Positions 1-8,147 of a DNA stretch of 15,620 nucleotides are shown one piece after another. The number at the start of each line of letters is the position of its first letter. Within the stretch, counting starts at the first letter, position 1. A model generated the notes under the pieces. That model worked only from the letters and a program-made list of their open reading frames with translations, was not told the DNA's origin and ran no database searches. The stretch comes from DUVT01 sp041675865 (lineage in GTDB: Bacteria > Bacillota_I > Bacilli_A > ML615J-28 > CAG-698): contig JBAYTA010000041.1 in the NCBI GenBank assembly GCA_041675865.1, positions 1-15,620 on the forward strand, written 5' to 3'. Made by a program: the position numbers and the translations under genes.

Positions 1-41
1 TAGAAAAATTAAAAGTATAGAAATGTGGTAATAAATATTTA

Positions 42-70
42 TTGCAGGATGTGCTATTTTATGATAAAAT
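42..70 (+). promoter_or_regulatory. Promoter of the ABC-F/typA operon
   Basis: The -35 hexamer TTGCAG (42-47) is separated by 17 bases from the -10 hexamer TAAAAT (65-70). A TG at 62-63 makes it an extended -10. It lies 21 bases upstream of the first start codon. This is recognised by consensus only; no start-site data are available. Confidence 0.6.
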
Positions 71-91
71 AATTAAATAGAGGTCACTATT

Positions 92-1624
92 ATGAGTATA
101 CTAGAAATAAGCAATTTGAAGTTCAGTTATGGCGAAAAGAACTTATTCAATAGCCTCAATATGAGGCTTTTTCAAAATGATCATTTAGGATTAATAGGAC
201 TAAATGGTGTTGGTAAAACAACATTAATGAATTTGATTGCGAAGAAGATTGATCCTGATGAAGGAAAGGCCACTTGGGAAAATGGTGTTAGCTTCTCATA
301 TTTAGATCAGCATTTAAAAGTGCATGACGAAATAAGTGTTTATGAGTATTTATATAATGTTTATGATGATTTATTTGAAATTGAAAAAAAGATTAATGCT
401 TTATATAAATCATTGGAGACGGAAACTGAAGAAAACTATGATAAAATATTAAATAAGGCGTATAACTTAACAGCAATTTTGGAAGAAAATGATTTTTATA
501 TGATTAAATCTAAGATTGAAAATGTCCTAAATGGTCTTGGAATAAATGTTGACAATAGTTTTCTTTTAAAGAATTTAAGTGGTGGGCAAAGAGTTAAAAT
601 ATTTCTTGCGAAAATGTTATTAGAAGAAAAAGATGTATTGTTACTCGATGAGCCTACTAACTTCTTGGACCCAATTCATGTAGAATGGTTAAGTAAATAT
701 TTAGTTAATTATCCAAAGGCTTATATCGTAATTAGTCATAATACTGGATTTCTAAATGCAGTAACAAATACTATAGCTGAGATTAATAATAAACAGCTTA
801 ATATTTATAAAGGAAATTATGATGCATATATCTTACAAAAGTCAATGAATGATGAAAGGTATGCTCAAGAATATAATGCTCAGCAGAAATATATTAAAAA
901 AACTGAAGAGTTTATTAAGAAAAACATTGTTAGAGCATCTACTTCAAAGCAGGCCAAAAGTAGAAGAAAGATTTTAGAGAAATTAGATGTGCTAGACAAA
1001 CCAACTTCTAATAAAAAAATTATTTTTGACTTTCCTTTTTCTAAGTCTTTTCATAAAGAAGCAATAATAATTAAGGATTTAGAAATCGGATATGATAAAG
1101 TGCTTTTACCAAAGATAAATTTGAAAATTAGATTTGGGGAGAAATTAGCAATCATAGGAAAGAATGGTGTAGGTAAAACTACATTTATAAAAACTATCTT
1201 AAACATTATCCCTAAAATATCAGGGACTGTAAAAGTATCAGAATTGAATAATATTGTTTATTATTCACAGGATTTAAAAAACATAAAAGAAATTACACCA
1301 GTAGAATATATTAGAGAAGAATATCCTTTAATGGAAAACAAAGATATAAGAGATTTGCTTGCAAGATATGGTATTACCGGAGAGCTTGCATTAAAAACTA
1401 TGGATAAACTAAGTGGTGGTGAACTAACTAAAGTTAGATTTGCACTCCTAAGTTTAAGTGTTTCAAATCTATTAATTCTAGATGAACCGACTAATCATTT
1501 AGATGTTATTGCGAAAGAGGCTTTATATAAGGCTATTAGCTTATATCCTGGTACAGTAATCCTAGTTAGTCATGAAAAAGAATTTTATAAAGATTTGAAG
1601 ATGAAAGAGGTCATCTTTAGTTAG
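92..1624 (+). CDS. ABC-F family ATP-binding protein (ribosome-associated, YfmM-like)
   Basis: This soluble tandem ATPase has two nucleotide-binding domains and no membrane segment, which is the ABC-F layout. Domain 1 has Walker A GLNGVGKTT (residues 36-44), signature LSGGQ (162-166), Walker B with LDEPTN (185-190) and the switch His216. Domain 2 has Walker A GKNGVGKTT (356-364), signature LSGGE (440-444), LDEPTNHLD (463-471) and His494. The linker at about 240-320 is charged and helical, matching the arm that reaches the P-site tRNA in known ABC-F proteins. Family members bind the ribosomal E site and help stalled or early elongation complexes; a few confer antibiotic resistance. From memory the N-terminal half most resembles Bacillus YfmM, a housekeeping type, and the 510-residue length agrees. 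SD AGAGGT (79-84) supports the ATG at 92. It is the first gene of an operon and typA follows after 8 bases. The exact subfamily is not certain. Confidence 0.93.
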   Translation: MSILEISNLKFSYGEKNLFNSLNMRLFQNDHLGLIGLNGVGKTTLMNLIAKKIDPDEGKATWENGVSFSYLDQHLKVHDEISVYEYLYNVYDDLFEIEKKINALYKSLETETEENYDKILNKAYNLTAILEENDFYMIKSKIENVLNGLGINVDNSFLLKNLSGGQRVKIFLAKMLLEEKDVLLLDEPTNFLDPIHVEWLSKYLVNYPKAYIVISHNTGFLNAVTNTIAEINNKQLNIYKGNYDAYILQKSMNDERYAQEYNAQQKYIKKTEEFIKKNIVRASTSKQAKSRRKILEKLDVLDKPTSNKKIIFDFPFSKSFHKEAIIIKDLEIGYDKVLLPKINLKIRFGEKLAIIGKNGVGKTTFIKTILNIIPKISGTVKVSELNNIVYYSQDLKNIKEITPVEYIREEYPLMENKDIRDLLARYGITGELALKTMDKLSGGELTKVRFALLSLSVSNLLILDEPTNHLDVIAKEALYKAISLYPGTVILVSHEKEFYKDLKMKEVIFS

Positions 1625-1632
1625 GAAGAAAA

Positions 1633-3453
1633 ATGAATATAAGAAATATAGCTATTATAGCCCATGTTGATCATGGGAAAACCACTTTAGTGGATCAATT
1701 ATTAAAGAAATCAGAGACTTTAGAAACTAGAGAAGTCATTGATGAAAGAGCGATGGATAGTAATGCGCTTGAAAGAGAAAGAGGAATTACTATTCTATCA
1801 AAAAATACTGCAATAAATTATAAAAACCATCGTATTAATATCTTAGATACTCCAGGGCATGCCGATTTCTCTGGTGAAGTTGAAAGAATATTAAAAATGG
1901 TTGATGGTGTTGTTTTAGTTGTTGATGCAATTGAAGGAACAATGCCGCAAACTAGATTTGTATTAAAGAAGTCGCTTGAAGCAAATTTAAAACCAATTGT
2001 TGTTATCAATAAAGTTGATAGAGAGTTTGCAAGACCGTTAGAGGTAGTTGATGAAGTTCTTGATTTATTTATTGAACTTGGAGCAAATGATGAGCAATTA
2101 GATTTTAAGGTTGCATATGTTAGTGCCTTAAAAGGAACATCAAGTTTAAATAGTGAATTAGAAACACAAGTAAGTAATATGGATGCTTTACTTGATTTGA
2201 TAATAAGTGAAATTCCAGCCCCTGATGTGCAAATAGATGGACCGCTACAATTCCAAGGTACTTTATTAGATTATAATGAATATGTTGGAAGAATGGCTAT
2301 TGGTAGAATTAGTAGAGGAACAATTAAACAAAATGAAGTTGTTTCATGTATTAGAAAAGATGGTAGTATTGAACAATTTAGAATTCAAAAATTGTATTCT
2401 TACTTAGGCCTTCATAAAAATGAAATACAGTCTGCTGTTGCAGGTGATATTGTTGCTGTTGCAGGACTTGCTGATATTTATGTTGGCGAAACTATCTGTG
2501 AAGTAGGACATGAAGAAGCACTTCCAAATATAGTAATTAGTGAACCAACTGTTGAGATGTCATTTAGTACAAATAATTCTCCATTTAGTGGTTTAGAAGG
2601 TAAATATGTAACATCTACTAAAGTAGATGAAAGATTATATCGTGAGACTCAAAAAGATGTTAGCTTGAGAGTTAAAAGAGTTGGTAGTGGTGAAGAATGG
2701 GTTGTAAGTGGAAGAGGTGAACTTCATTTAGGTATATTAATTGAAAATATGAGACGTGAAGGATTTGAATTCCAAGTTGCAAAACCTAAACCAATTGAAA
2801 AGATAATTGATGATAAGGTATGTGAACCATTTGAATATACAGTAATTGATGCACCTAATGATGTAATTGGTAATGTTATTGAATTAATTGGTAGACGTGG
2901 TGGAATTTTAGAGTCTATGGAAAATGGAGTTAGTCAAACCAGATTAATTTATACCGTTCCTTCTCGTGGATTAATCGGTTTAAGTACAGATTTTCTTACT
3001 TCCACAAAAGGTTATGGAACTTTGTCGCATTCATTCTTAGAATATAGAGTAAAAGATTCCAATAATGTTGGTCAAAGAAAATATGGTGTACTAGTTGCAA
3101 CTGAGCAAGGGAAAGCAACAGCATATGCAATTGGTCAAATTGAAGATAGAGGAACATTATTTATTAGTCCAAACGAAACTGTATATGAAGGCCAAATAGT
3201 TGGTGAGTGTAATAAAGAAGATGATTTAGCCGTAAATATAGTAAAAGCTAAACAAATGTCTAATATGAGATCATCTTCAAAAGATACAACAGTTGTTCTA
3301 AAAAGACCTAGAGTGATGAGTTTAGAATTTTGCTTGGAATATATTAATGAAGATGAATTAGTTGAGGTAACACCAAGGAATATAAGACTTAGAAAAAGAA
3401 TTCTAAATACTAACGAGAGAAAAAAATATGATAGTAGAAGAGGAAGAGAATGA
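1633..3453 (+). CDS. typA: Ribosome-associated GTPase TypA/BipA
   Basis: This translational GTPase binds the ribosome at the EF-G site and assists 50S assembly and stress or cold adaptation. All GTPase motifs are intact: G1 AHVDHGKTT (10-18), G2 RGIT (50-53), G3 DTPGH (72-76) with the catalytic His76, G4 NKVD (126-129) and G5 SAL (164-166). Domain II follows, then EF-G-like domains III and V, and the TypA-specific C-terminal domain with the MSNMRSSSKD segment near residue 545 and a basic tail. At 606 residues it is full length for TypA. The SD overlaps the stop codon of the ABC-F gene, and its own TGA stop overlaps the next ATG (ATGA at 3450-3453), so the genes are probably co-transcribed and translationally coupled. 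There is no sign of decay. Confidence 0.97.
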   Translation: MNIRNIAIIAHVDHGKTTLVDQLLKKSETLETREVIDERAMDSNALERERGITILSKNTAINYKNHRINILDTPGHADFSGEVERILKMVDGVVLVVDAIEGTMPQTRFVLKKSLEANLKPIVVINKVDREFARPLEVVDEVLDLFIELGANDEQLDFKVAYVSALKGTSSLNSELETQVSNMDALLDLIISEIPAPDVQIDGPLQFQGTLLDYNEYVGRMAIGRISRGTIKQNEVVSCIRKDGSIEQFRIQKLYSYLGLHKNEIQSAVAGDIVAVAGLADIYVGETICEVGHEEALPNIVISEPTVEMSFSTNNSPFSGLEGKYVTSTKVDERLYRETQKDVSLRVKRVGSGEEWVVSGRGELHLGILIENMRREGFEFQVAKPKPIEKIIDDKVCEPFEYTVIDAPNDVIGNVIELIGRRGGILESMENGVSQTRLIYTVPSRGLIGLSTDFLTSTKGYGTLSHSFLEYRVKDSNNVGQRKYGVLVATEQGKATAYAIGQIEDRGTLFISPNETVYEGQIVGECNKEDDLAVNIVKAKQMSNMRSSSKDTTVVLKRPRVMSLEFCLEYINEDELVEVTPRNIRLRKRILNTNERKKYDSRRGRE

Positions 3454-4904
3454 AAAAATTTATAAATTTAATTTTGATTTTTGCTTTTGCCCTTATTCTT
3501 ACTAGTTGTAATGATGAACAAGATCCAAATGATAATGGGGATAAAAATATGAATAATATTATCAATATATATACTTTAAATGATTTCCATGGAGCAATTT
3601 TTGAAGATAGAGCTGCAGGTGAAATTGGTATATCTAGAATTGGGCATTTTTTAAGAACTGAAAAAGAAAAAAATCCTAATAATACTATTATATTATCTGC
3701 TGGAGATATGTTCCAAGGAACAGCCTTATCGTCATTAACTAGAGGAGAAGTTGTGGTTGACTTAATGAACCATGTTGGCTTTGATGCAATGGCAATTGGT
3801 AACCATGAATTTGACTGGGGTGTTAGTGAAATAACTAGATATGTAGATGGTAATAAGGACAATGGTGAAGCTGAGTTTCCCTTTTTAGGTGCTAATATAT
3901 ATCACTTACCAACAGAGGAATATGTTGATTGGGCAAAACCTTACACAATCCTTGAAAGAGGAGATATAAAAATAGGTGTTCTTGGATTAATTGGTGAAAA
4001 ATTAACTTCATCAATCCTTGGTTTAATTAGTAAAGATTTTGAATTTACTTCACAAATGAATGCAATTAAGAAGTATGTTCCTATTATGAGAAATGAAGAA
4101 GGAGCAGATATAGTTATTGTTGTAAGTCATGATGATACAAGGAATTTAAGTTATAATATTGCAAATCTAAGTGGTGAATTCTTTGTAGATGCTGTAGTAA
4201 ATGGACATACACATAATTATTATGTATTTGAAGAATATAGAGAAATTGGAGCACCATTTGTAGGTGTGCAATCTGGTAATAACGGAAAATACGTAGGTCA
4301 TTTGTCTTTAGAACTTGACTTAGAAAATAAAAAAGTAATTGATGCATCTGCTGGATTTGTCGATAGTTCAAAACTAGAAAATGAAGATAGTGGTGTTAGT
4401 GATATTTTAGAAAACTATCAAGAATATATAGATATAACAAATGAATACTTAGGAGTAGCTGGAACATATATTGATAAAGATCGTGGAGTTATTTGGGCCG
4501 CAAATACTATTAGTAAATTTGCTGATTCAGACTTTGGTTTAGTAAATGCTGGTGGTATTAGAAGTGCAGGCTTTCCTATAATGGCAAATGATTCATTATA
4601 TTTTGGTTCTGTATTCAAAATGATGCCTTTTGAAAATATGGTCATTACTTTGAAATTTACTGGTAAACAACTAAAGAGTTTAGCAAGTAATCCTGGTGAT
4701 AATAAATTTTCCAATAATTTTAATATATCACAAATAAACGATGATGAATTATATAAAATAGCAGTTATTGACTATGTCTTTTATAGAGATGAGTATGTCT
4801 TTATGCAAGGAACTGAAATAGAATATCATGACCAATTATTTAGAGACCTACTTGTAGATCAAATAAAAGAAAGCATAAGTATCCATGGAAAATGGTATTA
4901 TTAA
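3450..4904 (+). CDS. Lipoprotein of the 5'-nucleotidase/metallophosphoesterase family
   Basis: Probably a surface-anchored phosphohydrolase acting on nucleotides or related phosphoesters outside the membrane. The N-terminus is a lipoprotein signal: a basic start, a hydrophobic stretch (4-17) and a lipobox LTSC with Cys20. The calcineurin-like metal site is complete in outline: Asp45 and His47 (NDFHG), Asp86 (GD), Asn118-His119 (GNHEF), His227 and GHTH with His253/His255. The C-terminal nucleotidase domain is marked by NAGGIR (366-371) and FENMVITLKFTG (394-405). However, the loop that in UshA/YunD-type enzymes carries GGDG and an aromatic base-stacking residue reads DYVFYRDEYVF (441-451), so specificity may differ from AMP/UDP-sugar hydrolysis. 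SD AGAGGA lies just upstream of the ATG. It overlaps typA by 4 bases. Family call is firm; substrate is unknown. Confidence 0.9.
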   Translation: MKKFINLILIFAFALILTSCNDEQDPNDNGDKNMNNIINIYTLNDFHGAIFEDRAAGEIGISRIGHFLRTEKEKNPNNTIILSAGDMFQGTALSSLTRGEVVVDLMNHVGFDAMAIGNHEFDWGVSEITRYVDGNKDNGEAEFPFLGANIYHLPTEEYVDWAKPYTILERGDIKIGVLGLIGEKLTSSILGLISKDFEFTSQMNAIKKYVPIMRNEEGADIVIVVSHDDTRNLSYNIANLSGEFFVDAVVNGHTHNYYVFEEYREIGAPFVGVQSGNNGKYVGHLSLELDLENKKVIDASAGFVDSSKLENEDSGVSDILENYQEYIDITNEYLGVAGTYIDKDRGVIWAANTISKFADSDFGLVNAGGIRSAGFPIMANDSLYFGSVFKMMPFENMVITLKFTGKQLKSLASNPGDNKFSNNFNISQINDDELYKIAVIDYVFYRDEYVFMQGTEIEYHDQLFRDLLVDQIKESISIHGKWYY

Positions 4905-4918
4905 GGAGTAATGTATAA

Positions 4919-5470
4919 ATGCAATTTGAATTTACAGCAGGATTGCTGTTAGAATTAGTACTTATTTTGTTGGCTAGACTTATTGAAGTATCGATAGGAA
5001 CCTTAAGAGTTATTTTAATGAATAAAGGTTATAGATTAATAAGTTCTGTACTGGCATTCATAGAAGTTTTAATTTGGGTTGTTGTAGCTTCAAGAGTTTT
5101 AATTGGTATTCAAGATAATTATTTGAAAGCAATTATATATTCATTAGGATTTGCTTCTGGAGTATATCTTGGAAGTGTAATAGAAAGCAAGGTAGCTCTT
5201 GGAACTATTCTAATCCAAGCAATCTTACCAATTGATAAAGGAATAGAAATTGCTGCTAATTTAAGAGAAGAAGGACTTGGTGTTACAACTGTAAATGCGG
5301 AAGGAAAAGACAGTGAAAAACTAGTATTAATGATTTACTCTAAAAGAAGAGGTAAAGATAAAATTATTAGTAAAATCAAAAGTCTTGAAGAATCAGCATT
5401 AATAGTAAGCAATGATGTTTCAACTCTTCAAGGTGGATATATTAGTCCTACAAGACCATTCACAAAATAA
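4919..5470 (+). CDS. UPF0316 membrane protein (DUF5698 + DUF2179 layout)
   Basis: A small integral membrane protein of the UPF0316 (YebE-like) family, whose function is not established. Three hydrophobic segments at about 7-33, 40-62 and 70-102 are followed by a soluble C-terminal domain (about 110-176) of DUF2179 type, recognisable from the glycine-valine-threonine turn (GLGVTTVNAEG), a basic KRRGKDK stretch and ALIVSNDVSTLQGGYI. SD AGGAG (4904-4908) overlaps the preceding stop codon and sits 10 bases before the ATG at 4919. The upstream ATG at 4911 is in another frame. It is the last gene of the first operon, directly before an intrinsic terminator. Length (183 residues) is normal for the family. 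Confidence 0.85.
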   Translation: MQFEFTAGLLLELVLILLARLIEVSIGTLRVILMNKGYRLISSVLAFIEVLIWVVVASRVLIGIQDNYLKAIIYSLGFASGVYLGSVIESKVALGTILIQAILPIDKGIEIAANLREEGLGVTTVNAEGKDSEKLVLMIYSKRRGKDKIISKIKSLEESALIVSNDVSTLQGGYISPTRPFTK

Positions 5471-5476
5471 AAAAAC

Positions 5477-5518
5477 TAGTAGAGTCTGATTCTTGGACTC
5501 TACTATTTAATTTTGTTT
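5477..5518 (+). terminator. Intrinsic terminator of the ABC-F/typA operon
   Basis: A perfect 10-bp stem (5477-5486 with 5496-5505) encloses a 9-base loop and is followed by a T-rich tract (5506-5518). The stem half AGTAGAGTC is matched by GACTCTACT. A run of A precedes it, so it could also stop minus-strand transcription, although no minus-strand gene is seen. Confidence 0.88.
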
Positions 5519-5524
5519 AGTATA

Positions 5525-5552
5525 TTTAAAAATAAACTTATTATGATATAAT
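5525..5552 (+). promoter_or_regulatory. Extended -10 promoter of the first TIM-barrel gene
   Basis: A perfect TATAAT (5547-5552) is preceded by TGA, giving an extended -10. The best -35 is a weak TTTAAA at 5525-5530, 16 bases upstream. It sits directly after the operon terminator and 35 bases before the ATG at 5588. Confidence 0.65.
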
Positions 5553-5587
5553 GGTAATAAATTAAATAATATACAAGAGGTAATCTA

Positions 5588-6379
5588 ATGAAGAAGTGTT
5601 TTACTATTAACCCCCTAAGGACAAAAGAAGAGATAGAAAGTTATTATTATTTATTTGAAGAAGGAATCTACCAAGCTATTGAAATATTTTATCCTTATAA
5701 TTTAGATAATGATACATTTAATGTTTATACAAACTCTATTCATTCTTTAATTAATAAGTTTAAAAATATTGAAGTTGTTATGCATCTTCCCCATGGCTAT
5801 AAAAACAATTTATGTGATTTAAATGGATATATTGAAATATTGAAGAGAATGAAAGAGGGGATCGATTATTCAAATCAGTTTGGAATAAAGAAGCTTACAC
5901 TTCATTTGGGAATTATTGATTTAAATACTAATAGGGAAATATATTTAGGTCATATTGTAAATGTATTAACTGAATTGTGTGATTATGCTAGTAAATATCA
6001 AATGTATATAATGATTGAAAATATGCCCGGGATAAAAGAACTTGGTTACAGTCCTGATGAAATACTATATATAATAGAAAAGGTTAATTTAGATAATTTG
6101 AAATTTATTTTAGACACTGGTCATGCAAATGTAAGTGAGTATGAAATAAGTGAATATATATATAAGTTAAAAGAATACTTATATCACCTCCATCTAAGTG
6201 ATAATGATGGAACAAGAGATGCACATGCGAGACTCGGACTTGGAAACATTGATTTTTATCAGTTTATAGTTGATCTTAAAAAAATAAATTATAGTGAACT
6301 TTATTGTTTAGAGATAATATTTAAAGAAGCAAATGAACTTCTAAGGAATGCGAAATCATTAGATAAATATGACAATTAA
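5588..6379 (+). CDS. TIM-barrel protein, sugar-phosphate isomerase/epimerase-like (AP endonuclease 2 fold)
   Basis: A 263-residue TIM barrel of the xylose-isomerase-like / endonuclease IV superfamily. Candidate metal and catalytic residues lie at the ends of successive strands: His66 and His69 (MHLPHG), His106 (LHLG), Glu144 (MIENMPG), Asp176 and His179 (LDTGHAN), His202 and Asp205 (HLSDND), Asp211/His213 (DAHAR) and Glu242 (CLEII). Relatives isomerise or epimerise keto-sugars, inositol derivatives or hydroxypyruvate; a few are DNA-repair enzymes. The carbohydrate-type role is preferred because the sequence lacks the wider set of DNA-binding loops I associate with endonuclease IV, but the substrate cannot be read. 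SD AGAGGT (5576-5581) supports the start. It has its own promoter and terminator-separated upstream neighbour, so it is likely monocistronic, though no strong terminator follows. A divergent relative lies at 7375-8130. Confidence 0.83.
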   Translation: MKKCFTINPLRTKEEIESYYYLFEEGIYQAIEIFYPYNLDNDTFNVYTNSIHSLINKFKNIEVVMHLPHGYKNNLCDLNGYIEILKRMKEGIDYSNQFGIKKLTLHLGIIDLNTNREIYLGHIVNVLTELCDYASKYQMYIMIENMPGIKELGYSPDEILYIIEKVNLDNLKFILDTGHANVSEYEISEYIYKLKEYLYHLHLSDNDGTRDAHARLGLGNIDFYQFIVDLKKINYSELYCLEIIFKEANELLRNAKSLDKYDN

Positions 6380-6411
6380 TTAAAATCTAATATTTTATAT
6401 TTATTAATTGA

Positions 6412-6440
6412 TTGAGTAACTATTAAATTTATAGTATAAT
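6412..6440 (+). promoter_or_regulatory. Promoter of the degV-family gene
   Basis: TTGAGT (6412-6417) and a perfect TATAAT (6435-6440) are separated by 17 bases. They lie 35 bases before the ATG at 6476. This is a close match to the vegetative sigma consensus. Confidence 0.68.
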
Positions 6441-6475
6441 ATTATAAAATAAACAATTAATTATGAAGAGGGAAT

Positions 6476-7330
6476 ATGAATAAAATAAAGATAATAACAG
6501 ATTGTACTAGTGATCTTACAGATGATTTATATGTTGAGCACGATATACATGTAATGAGTCTTTACGTAACGATTGGTGAAAAAAACTATCGTGATAAAAT
6601 TGACATACTACCTGAAGAAATGTTTAAACTTGTAGATAAATATAATACTCTACCTAAAACATCTGCCCTAACACCTCATGATTTTAATGAAGTGTTTGGA
6701 AAATATATTAATGAAGGATATGATGTGTTATTCTTTGGTATAGGTGGTGGTTTTTCTTCCACATTCCAAAATGCAGTTATAGCAAGTAGAGAATTTCCAG
6801 AAGATAGAATTAGAGTTCTAGATTCAGCTAATCTATCAAGTGGAATTGGATTATTATTGCTTAAGGCTGCGAAGTTTAGAGATGAAGGAAATACCTTAGC
6901 TGAGATTGCTGCTAAAATAGAAGCAATAGTGCCTAATGTTAGATCTATGTTTTCTATTAATACTTTAGAGTATTTACACAAAGGTGGAAGATGTAGTGGA
7001 ACTCAAAGATTCTTTGGTTCAATGCTTAAAATTAAACCTATTATTAGGGTTGTAGATGGAAAAATGATTGTGGGGAAAAAGCCGAGGGGAAAATATAAAG
7101 CAGCATTAGATGCACAGCTTGAATATGTTATGCACGATATAGATAATATTGACCCTGACAATCTTTTCATCACACACTGTTTGGCTGAAGATGAAGATAT
7201 AGAATATCTAAAAGAAGAGATAAATAAACGTATTAATATAAATAATATTCATGTCTCTACAGCAAGTTCTACAATCGCAACTCATTGTGGTCCAAGAACT
7301 ATTGGTATTCTATATATTGTAAAGGAATAA
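6476..7330 (+). CDS. DegV family fatty-acid-binding protein (FakB-like)
   Basis: DegV/FakB proteins hold a fatty acid in a closed tunnel; FakB forms present it to the kinase FakA to make acyl-phosphate for phospholipid synthesis. The order of family motifs is complete: N-terminal ITDCTSDL (7-14), KTSALTP (61-67) whose Thr62/Ser63 contact the carboxylate, a glycine-serine loop GGGFSSTFQNA (90-100), TLEYLHKGGR (163-172) and the C-terminal HCGPRTIGILY (270-280). The loop GIGGGFSST is more glycine-rich than the common ISSxLSGT. The 284-residue length is normal. SD AGAGGG (6467-6472) is only 3-4 bases from the ATG. No fakA is in this window, so the kinase partner would lie elsewhere. Which fatty acid it prefers is unknown. 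Confidence 0.93.
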   Translation: MNKIKIITDCTSDLTDDLYVEHDIHVMSLYVTIGEKNYRDKIDILPEEMFKLVDKYNTLPKTSALTPHDFNEVFGKYINEGYDVLFFGIGGGFSSTFQNAVIASREFPEDRIRVLDSANLSSGIGLLLLKAAKFRDEGNTLAEIAAKIEAIVPNVRSMFSINTLEYLHKGGRCSGTQRFFGSMLKIKPIIRVVDGKMIVGKKPRGKYKAALDAQLEYVMHDIDNIDPDNLFITHCLAEDEDIEYLKEEINKRININNIHVSTASSTIATHCGPRTIGILYIVKE

Positions 7331-7340
7331 TATCTTAAGT

Positions 7341-7365
7341 AAAGTGCTAATATTAGCACTTTTTT
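7341..7365 (+). terminator. Hairpin with U-tract after degV, abutting the next SD
   Basis: A near-perfect palindrome (7341-7362, centre AATATT, half-site AAAGTGCTAA) ends in a run of six T (7360-7365). It forms a 9-bp stem with a 4-base loop. The next bases, GGAGG (7366-7370), are the SD of the following gene. It has the form of an intrinsic terminator, but no clear promoter lies between it and the next gene, so partial readthrough is likely. Confidence 0.72.
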
Positions 7366-7370
7366 GGAGG
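7366..7370 (+). promoter_or_regulatory. SD site fused to the preceding terminator
   Basis: GGAGG directly follows the T-tract of the 7341-7365 hairpin and stands only 4 bases before the ATG at 7375. It fixes that start codon and means the hairpin is part of, or touches, the leader of any readthrough transcript. Confidence 0.7.
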
Positions 7371-7374
7371 AAAA

Positions 7375-8130
7375 ATGCACAATACATATTTTAATTATAC
7401 AAAAAATTTATCTGCTAGTAAAAAAGCTTCTTTAATAAAAGAAGCGGGTTTTAGTGGTGTGTTTTTATATTATAGTAAAGATATAGATGAAGAAGCAAAA
7501 ATAGTTAGAGAACATGGTTTAGATATAGAAGCAATTCATTTAGATGTATTAAATTGTAATCATTTATGGTTGGATACTTTAGATGGAGAAGAATATATAA
7601 ATATTACAAAAGCAGGTATTAAAGCTGCTTCTAGGAATAATATTAAAACAGTTGTTTTTCATATATCAAGTAAGGATAATCCTCCCAAGTATAATGAACT
7701 TGGATTAAATAGATTAAGAGATATATTAGATTTATGTGAGGAGTTAGATGTTAACTTTGCTTTAGAGAATTTACGAAGACTTGATTACTTAGATTATATT
7801 TTTGATAATCTTAACTCAAACAAATTAAAATTTTGTTTTGATAGTGGACATGCTAATGCGTATACAAAAAATATTGAAAACTTTGAATTTGAGAAATACA
7901 GTGATAAATTAATTTGTGTTCATTTTAGTGATAATTTTGGGAATCATGATTCACATTTAATTCCACTAACGGGAAATATTGATTGGAAGAAACTTGCGAA
8001 AAATTTAAAATCAATTAAATTTAATGGTCCCTTAACTAGTGAAGCAATTATAGATGCAAAAAAGGATCCATTAACTGAATTAAGAAAAATAAAGAAATCA
8101 TTAGAGATAATCGAAGAATATCTTAAGTAA
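7375..8130 (+). CDS. Second TIM-barrel sugar-phosphate isomerase/epimerase-like protein
   Basis: A 251-residue TIM barrel of the same superfamily as the gene at 5588, but clearly divergent. Likely metal or catalytic residues are His55 (IHLD), His96 (VFHIS), Glu131 (ALENLRR), Asp156 and His159 (FDSGHAN), His183 and Asp186 (VHFSDN), Asp192/His194 (HDSH) and Glu223 (TSEAI). The second and fourth of these blocks correspond directly to the other paralog's LDTGHAN and HLSDND, and both end with the GNIDF/GNIDW motif. The SD GGAGG is 4 bases from the ATG. The next gene (U32 family) begins 17 bases after the stop, so the two are probably co-transcribed. Substrate unknown; sugar or polyol isomerisation is the family-based guess. 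Confidence 0.83.
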   Translation: MHNTYFNYTKNLSASKKASLIKEAGFSGVFLYYSKDIDEEAKIVREHGLDIEAIHLDVLNCNHLWLDTLDGEEYINITKAGIKAASRNNIKTVVFHISSKDNPPKYNELGLNRLRDILDLCEELDVNFALENLRRLDYLDYIFDNLNSNKLKFCFDSGHANAYTKNIENFEFEKYSDKLICVHFSDNFGNHDSHLIPLTGNIDWKKLAKNLKSIKFNGPLTSEAIIDAKKDPLTELRKIKKSLEIIEEYLK

Positions 8131-8147
8131 AAAGAAAGGATAAAATT

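Noticed and set aside
3451..3453. Mycoplasma-type code with UGA as tryptophan
   Set aside because: TGA ends the typA and U32 frames exactly at gene overlaps with good SD sites, and tryptophans are TGG, so the standard bacterial code applies.
3410..3862. Open frame of about 150 codons on the minus strand over typA and the nucleotidase gene
   Set aside because: It lies antisense to two well-supported genes, has no SD or promoter, and shows no recognisable family. The other minus-strand frames (for example 4114-4371, 4418-4714, 6676-6981, 12716-12964) fail for the same reasons.
5588..6379. Endonuclease IV (DNA repair) as the identity of the TIM-barrel gene
   Set aside because: It shares the fold and several metal ligands, but the pattern of motifs fits the broader isomerase/epimerase group better. 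The DNA-repair role was not chosen.
6373..6410. Inverted repeat CAATTAAT/ATTAATTG after the first TIM-barrel gene
   Set aside because: The 8-bp stem is pure A/T apart from one pair, has a 22-base loop and no T-tract. In sequence this AT-rich it is likely chance, so I do not call a terminator.
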